A program made the translations under genes and the position numbers. DNA of 64,000 nucleotides, from contig CM048839.1 in assembly GCA_026545765.1 (NCBI GenBank), forward strand, positions 61,935,677 to 61,999,676. The letters run 5' to 3'. Each line of letters begins with the position of its first letter. Within the stretch, counting starts at the first letter, position 1. Under the pieces are notes generated by a model. That model saw only the letters and a program-made list of their open reading frames with translations, ran no database searches and was not told the origin of the DNA. The DNA is from Plantago major. Lineage: Eukaryota > Streptophyta > Magnoliopsida > Lamiales > Plantaginaceae. This document shows, in pieces, positions 23,900-34,536 of this stretch.

Positions 23900-25590
23900 A
23901 AGTCGCCTTTCATGACTATTTCTGTTGGAGAGGAGTCATCATCTCGTTAACCTGCTGCTGTGTGTAGAGATTAGATCGCGATCCTGATCCCTGGGACACT
24001 GAGAAGCTACCAGAACTCATGGAAGGGCCCAAACTTCCCAATACATACATTCGACCCTTACTGTCCATTGGGTTGACCTCGAAGAAGATCTGGTCTTGCT
24101 CTTCAATTGACAGCTCATGACCGTCGATCATCCTCTCGTCCATCCTCCTCTCGACCTCACTCTGCAATTGTTGGTTGCATACGAAATGAGATGCAATTTT
24201 AGGAATCACTTTAAAATACTCAAATACACATGTTAACCTTAAGAAAGAAAGCGTACGCAATACGCCCTCACGTCGACCCGGATGCCATTCTTGACTTAGC
24301 CTTCTTGAAGTGGTACGAGCACTCTTGGTATCCTCTATTGGCCTAAAAAACATATGTGTAAACAAGTAGTTAGTTGATTGAAATGAAAGCTAAAAGCGTA
24401 TGTATCATATTCCAAGTCATAAACAACATATTTACTAACCTCCATCACGTGATCTGTAACAACAGCTCGCGACCCATAGTGATGTCTGGCAGTGCCCGTA
24501 CCATCATGCGGCTCGAGACAAGCAGTTTTATGCATTCTTAGACGCTTGATCACGGACGAAGGATCATTCCAGTACGTCAACCACAGTGCCCACTCGTCAT
24601 CCCCCACCCAAGTTGGCTGCCTGCGTGTCTCCTTCATTTTGTAGACCATTTTCCTGTAGATGTCCGACCCTAAAGTCTCGAAAACGGAGTACAACTGGGA
24701 CACCAGGGCATTGGGGATGAAATAGTCCTTCTACAACAATTCCATTCAAAGTAAAAATTACACAAGTATAAAGAAAGATAACAATTTAAATATAACACTC
24801 AAATGAAACTCAAATGTAGTAGTCCTACAACAATTCAATTCAGTGGCTAACATACCACTCAAATTGTCCTAAAATTGACTAACACAATGGTGACTAACAT
24901 ATCACCCAAGTTCAGTGGCTAACATACCACTCAAATGACACAACAAGTTCATAAATGGTGACTAACACATCAAAACAAGCTTAGTGGCTAACATACCACT
25001 CATAGATATAGTGGCTAACATACTACACATATTAACACAATGATTAAAAGAAAAATAAAGCATTCATTGTAACATTTAAGCTTACGCGCAGCTCGTCGAA
25101 GTAAAAGTGCTTCATCCGGTCCGGGACGTTTGACCACTTCGCCTCACATCCGGCATCTCCCGCCTCCCCCTGAAGATTTTGCCTAGTTTGTCCGAGGCAT
25201 CCGGAGGCCAAAACCTGTTATCAATGAGACAAACAAGAAACGAATATTCATTAGTAAAATCATGTAACATATATTTATCTTAAGTGTATGTTCTACAACT
25301 CCATAATACTTACTTGTTCTGGTTGGGGAACAACACGGTTTCCACGAAATGTAGCACCGTCAACGTCAAGTAGGGACACCCGTCAGAGGGGTAGTCACCA
25401 GGAGCATGTGCCGTGTAGGCCGGTGGAGTCTCTGGTACCTGAGATTGGCTGCTGCTCCCCCCAATGTCGTATCCAATGAGAGGACTACCATGACTCGCTG
25501 GGGTACTACTAGAACCCGCTGGACTAGCACCCCTAAACCCGGGAGGAAGGTATGTCGACTTCCTTTGGCGCGGCATCTGCAAGAGCATAT
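23900..25590 (-). pseudogene. CACTA-1 TnpA-like (Transposase_24) exons
   Basis: Exon-like blocks right to left: about 25590-25318 (QMPRQRKSTYLPPGFRG, then YDIGGSSSQSQVPETP and SDGCPY), 25213-25083 (FWPPDASDKLGKIF, later RMKHFYFDELRVSL), 24730-24440 (LYSVFETLGSDIYRKMVY and TWVGDDEWALWLTYWNDP), 24320-24250 (KSARTTSRR), and 24180-23916 (RRMDERMIDGHELSIEEQDQ, FFEVNPMDSKGRMYVLGSLG). This order and the DxWxxWLxYWxxP block fit the plant Ptta/En/Spm Transposase_24 protein, thought to bind the subterminal motifs. Introns are bounded by plausible GT-AG sites. A frame shift is apparent inside the 25213-25083 block when compared with CACTA-2. Confidence 0.75.
24840..25030. repeat. Intronic hairpin repeats of CACTA-1
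   Basis: Between the exons at 24730 and 25083 the sequence repeats an imperfect unit containing AGTGGCTAACATACCACT (for example 24842-24859, 24914-24931, 24982-24999) and GGTGACTAACATATCACC (24889-24906). Each is a 5-bp stem with the same 8-base centre CTAACATA. The same repeats are expanded in CACTA-2 at 48085-48470. Confidence 0.85.
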
Positions 25591-25726
25591 AAGAAATTGC
25601 AAGAAAAAATGTGTTAGTAAAGAATACATGAATATACATTTGACAGATATTAACGCACAAAAAGTAATAATAATCAACAACTAATCATATATACACATAA
25701 CAACTAAGCATACAATACACACATAC

Positions 25727-26484
25727 CCTCGTCCTCATCGGCTATTGTTAAGTCTATAAATTGGTCTTCATGCAGGTCTATGAACTCATCATCAGTTTGT
25801 ACAGGCTTTCTCGCTGTTTGATCGACGACCTCTTCTTGATATGAGTTGGTAATTGAATCGTCCTTATCAATGTACTCTACTCTGGAGCGGGCTCAGATAT
25901 GCATCGCACCAACCGATCCTTTATCGCGTTTGAGGCTTGGATATTCAATAAACACCACCTGCCGTGCTTGAGTTGCCAAGATAAACGGTTCATACTTAGA
26001 ACGATACCTCTTCCTATGGTTAATTTCTACCATCTGATAGAGCTCGTGTTTCTGCGTACCACTTGGAGTAGGATCATACGGTCACCAACATCAAGCGAAG
26101 GTTCTTTTCAAAGGAAACCCCAGATATTCAAGTCGCACAATTCGTCTCAGGTTCCCGTAGAAATCATACAAATCATCAGTTGCATCTTGATCTTGCCCCC
26201 TGACACACACCCCAGAATTGCTTGTGGCCATGGCGGTGTTAGACTCAATTGTTTTAAACCTAAGGCCATTTACTATGTACGATGAGAATGTGGAGACCTT
26301 TCTGTTTGGTCCCTCTGCTAGAGATTCTAAGTAAGGACATGTGACTTTGTTGTGATTTCGACGTACTCCTTGAACCAATCTGCAAATTCTGTTTCCAACT
26401 TCTCTTGAAGCAGTTGTTCAATTACGTCATCTGCCATTGTTGGATTCTTCTCTCTGAAATGGCTGTGGACACGATTACATGATT

Positions 26485-26570
<86 letters not shown>

Positions 26571-29349
26571 GTTAGAAGTTAAAATCCATGTGTTAGCGTA
26601 AGAAAGCTACTCACCGAGCATAAATCTTCATAAATTTGTCAACTTCAGCACAGTTCGAGAGGACATAATATGTGGTTGCCTTCAGCTCCTTATCCGTCAG
26701 CCATTCTGTCTTTTCTTCTCCAATAGGTCTCCCGGAGACCCTAAAAATTAAAATGGAAACGTCATCATCCTCTTGAACTTCAAATGTGTCTGCGTTTCTG
26801 GACGGCCTAGATGCCTTCGTCGGGACATGGTCCCCAAAGTAATAGGAGCAGAAGATTGCAGCTTCCTCTCGCACGTAGGCATTGGCCATGGATCCCTCAC
26901 GCTTGCCTTTGTTGCTGACATACCTCTTCAATTTCCCCAAGTACCTGTAATGCATATATGTTGATGTAACGCAATGTAACTTGGGAAAATTCAGACTTTA
27001 TAAGTAAATGATTGCCTTGATTACACACCTCTCGAATGGATACATCCATCGATACTGAACCAGTCCAGCAAGCCTCGCTTCATGTGGGAGGTGAACCGGC
27101 AAGTGCTCCATAGACTCAAAGAAGCTCGGAGGAAAGATACGCTCGAGCTTACATAGAATCAATGGTATGTTGCTTTCAAGATTTGCTAACACTACATCGT
27201 CAAGCACCCTTGAGCATAAATTCTTGAAAAATAAGCTCAGCTCGGTGATCGCAATCCATACAGGTTTAGGTAGCATTTCTCGAAATGCAACAAGGAGAAG
27301 CCTCTCCATAAACACATGACAATCGTGGCTCTTCATCCCGTACATCTTTGTCCTCTTCACATCCACACACCGCCCAAACTTTGAGGCGTAATTGTCGGGG
27401 AACTTCAATCCCCTCACCCAATCAATTGTTTGTTCCTAGATTCAGTGTCAATTGTGTAGCATGCCTTGGGCCACTGCCCCTTATCATTCTGCTTTGTCAA
27501 CTCGGGCCTTTTACACAATGTATCCAACTCGGCTCTAGATTTAGGGGTGTCATTTGTTTTTCCGGGAATGTTGCAAATCGTGTTGAATAAGTTCTCGAAC
27601 ACGTTTTTCTCAATGTGCATGAAATCCAAGTTGTGACGTATAAGAAGACTGCTCCAATAAGGCAAGTCCCAGAAGATGCTTCTTCTTCCATCCACAATTT
27701 TTGCTAATTTTCTCGTTATGCTTATCCGACCCAACTTCAGTCACTTTCATAAGACCCAAACTATCTATCTCGCAGTATTTACGCACCGATAAGTTGTCTC
27801 GGCGCCTTTGTTCACTACTTTATTTTTCAAGAATTGAGTCTTGTTCTTCTGAATGTATGGTCCTTTGGTAGAAATCTATGTGATCAAACCAACATTCCTT
27901 TCGCTCTCCTTGATCTAAACGCAGTGTCTTCCATACAATGTGGACATGCATTAAAGCCCGCGGTTTTCCTTCCAGATAGCATGGAGTACGCAGGAAAATC
28001 ACTCACGGTCCACAGTAATGCTGCTCTCAATGTAAAGTTCGTCTTCTTTGACACATCATATGCCGGGATACCATTTTCCCACAACTCAATCAGCTCCTTG
28101 ATTAGGGGCTGCAAGAACACATCCAGCTTCTGTGACGGATCATCTGGCCCGGGCACCAACACAGTCAAGAACATGAATGGTTCCTTCATGCACTCACCGG
28201 GGGCAGGTTGTACGGTGTCAGTATGACTGGCCAACAAGAGTACTTCCGGTCATTTCCAAACGGGTTAACACCATCCGTACAAAGCCCCAAGCGTACATTT
28301 CTAGGCTCGGCCGCAAACTCCGGGTAGGTCTTATCGAACTGTTTCCATGCGGGTGAGTCTGATGGATGCTCCATTCTCCCCTCTTCCGGGATTACTCGCT
28401 CCTTGTGCCACCGCATTTTATCAGCACAAGCACTTGAAGCGTACAACCTCTTTAAACGAGGTGCTAGAGGAAAATACCACATTTTCTTATGTGGTAGATT
28501 TTCTTCGACGCTTCTTCTGACCCTCTCCTTGTAACGCTTGTACCGGTCCTTACCACAGAACTTGCACTTCAGTAGATCTTTATCCTCCCCCCCCCCCCAA
28601 TAGATCATGCACATATCCTCACAACAATCTATGGTTTCCATGGGCAACCCCATCCCCCGCATCTTTTTCTTCGCCTGGTAAAAGTTGGTGGGAACTAGAT
28701 TTTCTTTCGGACAAAGATCCGACATTACTTGTACCCATTCATTGAAGCTCGCTTCAGATTGCTGGCCATTAGCCTTACAACTCATTAGCCGAGCCAACAA
28801 AGACAACTCGCTCAGCTTACATCACGGATAAATCGGCTTCTTTGCTGATTCCAGCAAGTCAAAGAACACCTGATCCGCAGGATTCGGAGGCTCCTCCACA
28901 TCCACCTCGGTTACTGGCTCCCTGGTGTCCATGAACTCTGGACCCGCAACATCATACACCATTTGCTCCATCCATTCATGATCATAATTAGCATCAGATG
29001 TAGACGTATTTTGAGTACTTCCGATCACATTTTTCTCCTTCCTTTTACGCTTTGAGAGATGCTCATAATCCATGAACGGTGCTCGTGTCTCACCATGATA
29101 ACACCATACCTCATACTGAGACACGAACCCCTTACGTTTCAAGTGCTCCACTACCGTTTCAGGAGGCAAAAATTGTTTATTCCTACATTTGTTCGCATTG
29201 CAAGGGCACTTCATGTCCCCCCCCCCCCCACTCAAATAAGTAGTTTGTGTAAGCGCAAAAGTGATGAAGGATTCAACCCCTTCCACAAAACTAGACTGAA
29301 TTTTGCCATTCACTATGCGACGGTACATCCATGAACGATCGGGATTCAT
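25727..29349 (-). pseudogene. CACTA-1 TNP2-type transposase (tnpD), broken
   Basis: Catalytic transposase of the CACTA family. From the ATG near 29349: Transpos_assoc domain (MNPDRSWMYRRIV, CPCNANKCRN); TNP2 core from about 28806 (FYQAKKKM, CKFCGKDRYK, GLCTDGVNPFGN, WTVSDFPAYSML, ACPHCME) to 27414 (LDFMHIEKNVFENLF); DUF4218 at 27417-26998 (KSHDCHVFMERLL); DUF4216-like at 26378-26091 (NSGVCVRG, YGNLRRIVRLEYLG); and an acidic tail to 25727, where a GTATGT donor follows. Candidate catalytic Asp residues sit in CTDGVNP and VSDFPAY. Breaks: TGA at 28822-28824 inside the KPIYPxCK motif, frame changes near 28190-28240 and 27740-27890, and a TGA in the tail near 25890. Splicing from 25727 to the ATG-bearing exon near 25575 would join tnpD and tnpA exons, as in En/Spm transcripts. 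Confidence 0.85.
26487..26567. repeat. (TA)n microsatellite
   Basis: About 40 uninterrupted TA units in an intron between the DUF4218 and DUF4216 parts of CACTA-1. Confidence 0.98.
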
Positions 29350-30110
29350 AATTATATGATTAGCCTGACACGTCTACAATTATTAGATTTATAACATGCA
29401 TTTTACGTTAATATAATCACCAACTAGTCTCAAAACACTTAATTAAATCTTCATAATCTAGTGTATATATACGAATTTATCGAATCAAAATTACTACGTA
29501 CTTACAAACATCCTAACATTATACTAATTAACAATACAAATTCACAATCAATATATCAATTGCACAAAGTTAACTAGCTAGTATACTATAGCTCCCATAA
29601 ACATACAATTGATCTAATTAGTCGAAATTAACAAAATTCCCAATTTTGTCAACAAGTAAGGGTTCCAAAACACTCAACTAAATCATTCTAATCCTACTAC
29701 ATATACGAAAATATCAAATTAACAACCCTACATACTTCCAAACATCTTAACATTATACTAAAAATCCAAATTCACAATCAATATATCAATTGAACATCTC
29801 AAAATTAACACACTACGTAATATAAGCTTAACTAACTACTACATACTTACAATAAACATGCAATTGCTCAAATTAGTCGAAATTAACAAAATTCCCAAAT
29901 TTGGCAAAGTTAGGGTTTTAGCCAAAATACCTTCGATTTAGCTGAAAAAAGATGAAATTTGTTGACCACACGAGCTCCTTGTCCCACAGTCTTCGAGAAG
30001 ACTCCAAAATTGACCAGAACGGTCGAGATTTGGCCGGAATTTGTAATTGGCGAATGAAGAAGGAAGAAGGAAGCAGAAATGAATCTGCTGGAGCAGACAG
30101 CCCGATAGTA
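29350..30110 (-). promoter_or_regulatory. CACTA-1 upstream region
   Basis: AT-rich region upstream of the transposase start and inside the right subterminal repeats. It shares blocks with the same region of CACTA-2 (49060-49750), such as TTTTAGCCAAAATACCTTC and CCGAGCTCCTTGTCC-like sequence. It probably holds the promoter and untranslated leader; no TATA box stands out. Confidence 0.5.
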
Positions 30111-30114
30111 TATT

Positions 30115-30420
30115 GATTTTAGCGACGGAACTCTATCCGTCGCTAAAATTAATTTTACTTTTTTTTTTGTTTTTTTTATCCGGTCAACTTATTTAGGGAC
30201 GGATTTAATATCCGTCCCTAAATAACGACGGATTTTTTTATCCGTCGTTATTTGGCGACGGAAACACATCCGTCGCTAAATTAGCGACGGATTAGAACAC
30301 ATCCGTCGCTAAATTCGCTCAATCCGTCTTCATTCCGTCGCTAAAATTAGCGATTCGTCGCTAGTTAGCGACGGATTCTATCCGTCGCTAACCTCCGTCG
30401 CTATTTGACGGATTTCTTGT
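30115..30420. repeat. CACTA-1 right subterminal repeats
   Basis: Ten or more copies of TTAGCGACGGAT or its complement, with a few variants (TTAGGGACGGAT near 30190-30225), before the terminal TTCTTGTAGTG. Confidence 0.9.
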
Positions 30421-30427
30421 AGTGAAG

Positions 30428-31380
30428 TATTATTGCATGATTGCTGACCGATTTCTGTTGTTTCCCAAGTATTGTGCATCTGTTTTGTTTGTGAAGGCAG
30501 GATAACTTGAGGCCACATGGAAATGAAAAAAAAACAAAAAACAAAATTTTCTTGATCAAATCTCTGATGCAAGATTATTTAGGGAAGTGACTTAGTATTG
30601 TACTCGGGAAAGTATGGATATCTAAGTTGTAACTCAAGGAACTAAACCATTGTGATTTAGTTTTAAATATCTTGAGGTGTTGGTTATTGATGGAATTGAC
30701 GGATCAAGTAAGATGTTAGGACCGTACCTTAAATATCTCGCCTTATGCTTTTTGTAAGCTTAGGTTGTTAGGGGGTATGGCTAATGCACTTACACTACCT
30801 TGGGATGCGCTCCCTCGGTTTTGGCTCGTTCTTGGAATTGACGGTTTGTTGCCCTTGATCACATCTTAATTTCTTGCCACTTAACTTAAAAGATAGCATA
30901 GGGTGGAGGAATGTGATTAAGAACGGGCCCGGAGTGGATCTATGATGCTTGTCATCACCGTTGTCGCGTTGGGCGTGTTCAGATACTATCCAATATCGGC
31001 CTTGAGTCGTGAGGGTTGATGAATACGTACTCCAAACCAATGCGCACAAAAGTGCGGACTTCGGTAAAATAGACACTACCGGCATACCATATGAATTGAC
31101 GGTGGGACCTATTATGCTCTTGTGATTGGTGATTCGTGGTGATGGAGAGGTACATATGAGTTCAAGAAGGAAGTTGGGTCTCCTTAATTGTGTTGGGGAA
31201 TATGTGGGGCTAAGAATTGTGAATGTAAAACCTTTTGAAGGTTACTTAGTTGTGATGGTTTTGGATATTGGTGTTGGTTTCGGTCAATTGACCATGTATT
31301 TTCACCATTTGAGCATTTCTTATGCTCTTCTGAACTCTTATTATTAATAATAAGTTTTTGCCGTTTCAAAAAAAAAAAAA
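30428..31380 (+). other. LINE-2 3' UTR, distal part, with poly(A)
   Basis: Continues the 3' UTR cut at 23190 and ends in an A run. It ends like LINE-1 (ATTTCTTATGCTCT near the tail in both), which supports its assignment. About 30915-31085 is similar in reverse complement to 57175-57370, inside the LTR fossil. Confidence 0.75.
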
Positions 31381-31395
31381 ATTATTGTTGTCTTG

Positions 31396-31685
31396 TTGAG
31401 ATTTTGCTGGATTTTTTAAAACTATATAACAACTGAATGTTGATGGAACTAATGCATGTTGAAATGGCATAAGATTAGGAGATTTTATTGGGTTTGTTTT
31501 TAATTACGTTAAACATTAAATATAATGACTTAAAAATAGTTAATAAATAGATGTAGGTGCTGATCTTTTCTTATTTATTGAGATGAATTATAAATCATTT
31601 ATTTTTTGCTTGAATTCGCCACCTCAGTTTTTTGCTTATGTGGTTCATCTTTTCTTCCATTCTAATCATCACTTTTATCATCTAT
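31396..31685. other. Spacer, nothing recognised
   Basis: AT-rich DNA between the LINE-2 TSD and the PIF-type element; no signal seen. Confidence 0.5.
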
Positions 31686-31686
31686 G

Positions 31687-32694
31687 GCTCTGTTTACCAC
31701 TAGCTTTTCAGCTAGCTTTCCAGCTCCATGAGCTTTTTTTTACCATTGACTAATAAAAAGCTCGTTACGTGAACGCGCAGCTTCTTTAACCAGCTAGCTG
31801 GAAAAAGAAGCTAGTCAATGTAGCTTTTTATTTAAAGAAGGAGCTTCTTATCATTTTCATTCCGAAAATATCCCTAACCTATATTAACCTAAATTATAAT
31901 AAGAAAATAAGAAATGCCACAATATAGCATGGAGACTCAGATTGATGTTATTATGGCTGCAGTTGCTTTACATAATTACATTAGGATACACTCAGAAGAT
32001 GATCTAATATTTAATGTACTTGAGAGTCATCCAGATTATATACCCTTTGAAGAACTCCCTGATACTGCTAGTGCTACCAACCATGGAAATTCAAGAGAAA
32101 CATCTACTGAGATGAATATAATCCGTGACAGCATTGCAGCTTTGATATGGGGAAGTGATGATCTAGCTTAGTTATGTTTTCTTTTTGTAAACCGGAAGGT
32201 CATTAGAATTCTCAACTTATATTTTATATTGTTGGATCATTTGTTATACATTTTGTGTACTTTTTTGCAACTAGCATAAGGATTAATGTATCCGCACCTC
32301 TTTAAAATGCATACATGTAGTACACGTCAAATACTGATTTTTTTTATTACTAAGTTAAAATGCTCAACGATTATTTCTTTCAACTTCTGATAATTTTGAT
32401 GATGTTATTAAAGTGGCGATGTAAAGTACATTAAATATATATTATAATTATTGGACAAAATATGATATATTATTATTTAAAAAACTATAGATACGATAAG
32501 AAAGGTTAAAGACAAGAAAAATAAGAGTAATGCCCTTTTATGTCATTTTACAAAATACCAAATTAGCTTTTAAATTTAATTTGCTAAACACCTACATTTA
32601 AAACCAATTAGCTTTTCAAATTCTACCTAACCAATAGCTTTCAAATTCCTAACCATTCTACCTAATTTTCCAAATTAGTTTTGCTAAACAGAGC
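31687..32694 (+). mobile_element. PIF/Harbinger-type deleted element, 1.0 kb
   Basis: Ends GCTCTGTTTACCACTAGC and, in reverse complement, GCTCTGTTTAGCAAAACT. The interior contains the last exon of a PIF/Harbinger transposase (31914-32171) flanked by AGCTAGC-rich sequence, so this is an internal-deletion derivative with its 3' coding end retained. A convincing 3-bp TSD is not seen (ATG left, AAG right). Confidence 0.65.
31914..32171 (+). pseudogene. PIF/Harbinger transposase C-terminal fragment
   Basis: An 85-residue open frame, MPQYSMETQIDVIMAAVALH, NYIR, then an acidic stretch and MNIIRDSIAALIW, ending at TAG. The pattern (M-P-x-Y-x-x-x-T-Q, A-ALHNxIR, then IRDxIAxxxW) is the C-terminus of plant PIF/ALP1-like nucleases. 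The catalytic part is missing, so it has no transposase activity by itself. It is open to a natural stop; expression is not indicated. Confidence 0.8.
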
Positions 32695-32960
32695 AAGATA
32701 CCAAACTACCTAGCAATAAACATATAGCAAGCCGTTTAATAGGTTGAAGAATCAAAAAACCAAGATACTGGTTTTATGCGTTGGGTGCTGGTTTTTCCCT
32801 TTTACTAATGTTCTCCCAGTTCCGTATAATTTCATACATTTATCAATTTTAACTGACTCACTGAACTTTATGTTACTAAAAATAAAAGTTATTCCACGCC
32901 GAACACATTATAAGAAATCTTTAACCTTACATTTTGTCACTTTTAATACACATGTTACTA

Positions 32961-33464
32961 CTCCTTGCGTACCGCTGAACTTCATGCATTTGTCATTTTT
33001 AATCCTCCAACAAAATTTCATACATTACTAAAAAGTGAAGCTACCACACACCTTACAAGTACTCCCTCCGTTTCACTAAAAGTGTAACAATTTTACGTTT
33101 TGGACTTTCACTAAAAGTGTTACATTTACTTTTATGAAAATTACTTCCATAATACAATTCATTTTTAACCACACATTTTTTGGCCCACGTGTACTTTTCC
33201 ACTCGATTAATATCTCAAACTCTTTCTTAACCACATACTTTTTGGGGACCACACACTTTTCTTAAAAATTGTACAAATAAAAATTATTTCACTCTTATAG
33301 AAACGGAAGGAGTAATAAACAATCTCAACTTTACACACAAATTATACGTTTTGCCACTCAAAGTATACCTTTGCCCACTTTTTGCATATTTTATCATTAC
33401 TTTAACTTTTTGCATAAAACTACATGCCAACCCTAATGTATTAACTTCTCCGGGACGGAGGGAG
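32961..33464. mobile_element. Stowaway MITE interrupted by another Stowaway
   Basis: Left TA then CTCCTTGCGTACCGCTGAAC; right end CTCCGGGACGGAGGGAG then TA. With the inner copy removed, the element is about 250 bp and matches the reverse complement of the MITE at 50587-50832 along its length (CTTCATACATTTGTCATTTT-like blocks). Confidence 0.85.
33062..33312. mobile_element. Stowaway MITE nested in the preceding one
   Basis: TA, CTCCCTCCGTTTCACTAAAA at the left and TAGAAACGGAAGGAG, TA at the right (TSD TA at 33060-33061 and 33313-33314). 251 bp, non-coding. Confidence 0.9.
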
Positions 33465-33466
33465 TA

Positions 33467-34170
33467 CATTTTTTATATTTTAGCATTCCTTTTATCTTTT
33501 CACTAAAATTGTGTTTCAAATATAGGTGCATTACATCTGGACTCCTTACTAGATTTTTCTAATTACATATGGATCCCTATTAGACAAATAATAACATGTT
33601 AATACCTTCTTAGATGAATTTAATCACATATAAGACCACGAATTTGACTTTTCTCAAACTAAAAGCTAGAAATATCATTTTTACCCTTGTTCAAATATTG
33701 AATTTTGGGTGACCAAACATACTTTTTGTGGGCTCTTTTATAAACAATTCGAACCTAGAAAGTTTCCAAATAATTATTGGGTAAATTTATTTTTTTTAAA
33801 AAATTAGTTCAATTGAATGTAACACTTAATTATCCAAGTATTAACCTTGTAATTTAAAAAAAAATCAAAAAAAAACTTTTTTTAAAAAATTCACATGCCA
33901 TGGAAGATTGGAGCTGAAGTGGCAATGAAAAACTTATAGGACCAAATGGACAGAGTTGTAAACATATAAAACCAAACGGGAATTTTTGCAATTAAAGTCG
34001 AGGGGTATTGCTTTCACTTTATAAGTATATAATGAATATTGCACACATTTTTTTATTAACATGGATAATAAAAAAGTAAAGAACCCCAATCACACCATAA
34101 AAATAAAAGGCTGGAGTTTCACACGCATTTATATATAACCCACAGGATTTGATACTAATTCATTAGCTCG
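33467..34170. other. AT-rich spacer downstream of the AATF gene
   Basis: No coding frames or terminal repeats recognised; several A and T runs. Confidence 0.5.
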
Positions 34171-34174
34171 GGGA

Positions 34175-34184
34175 TTTATTTATT
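34175..34184 (-). terminator. Candidate poly(A) signals of the AATF gene
   Basis: On the minus strand two overlapping AATAAA hexamers lie about 355 bases past the stop codon at 34537. The 3' UTR between them shows no other strong signal. The assignment is by position only. Confidence 0.45.
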
Positions 34185-34536
34185 CAGTAACAGTGTCTCA
34201 GGGATCAACAACCATTCATGTTCTAGAAAGGGAGTCGATTGAAAATCAGTTGCATTTTCTGCATTGTAATCTGTAGCTATGTTTTCTGTAGTAGCATACA
34301 AATCTGTGTATCAAATCAGTAGTAGTCTTTTTGTTATGTCCAAACAATAATGCATATAATTACCACAAAACTTGATGATTCTAGTTTATAGTATAGTATA
34401 TTTTAATAATGCGTCACCATAGCATTCATCAATCAAACACAGTTACAACACAACCACTGATACAGTTTTGTTTTTGCAAGCATTCAAAATTGTGCAGAAT
34501 ACTTCCGGTAAAAGCACGCTGCTGAAGAAGGCTTTC

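Larger units (their letters stand above)
23191..30424 (-). mobile_element. CACTA (En/Spm) transposon CACTA-1, 7.2 kb
   Basis: Starts CACTACAAAAAAAACC and ends with TTCTTGTAGTG; flanked by the 3-bp TSD AAG (23188-23190 and 30425-30427). Both ends carry subterminal repeats of TTAGCGACGGAT and its complement. Coding sequence is on the minus strand: a TNP2-type transposase (25727-29349), then a Transposase_24-type region (23900-25590). Inserted in the 3' UTR of LINE-2. The transposase frame is broken, so this copy is not autonomous as it stands. Confidence 0.95.
16753..31380 (+). mobile_element. Complete-length L1-type LINE (LINE-2), split by a CACTA element
   Basis: Bounded by a near-perfect 15-bp TSD: ATTATGGTTGTCTTG (16738-16752) and ATTATTGTTGTCTTG (31381-31395). 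Poly(A) at about 31368-31380. Order: ORF1 (16773-19136), ORF2 (19133-22873), 3' UTR interrupted at 23190 by CACTA-1 (23191-30424, TSD AAG) and resumed from 30428 to the tail. Without the insert it is about 7.4 kb. It is related to LINE-1 in domain order and motifs but clearly diverged. Confidence 0.92.

Noticed and set aside
27834-28226. Plus-strand open frame in CACTA-1
   Set aside because: Antisense shadow of the TNP2 transposase region.
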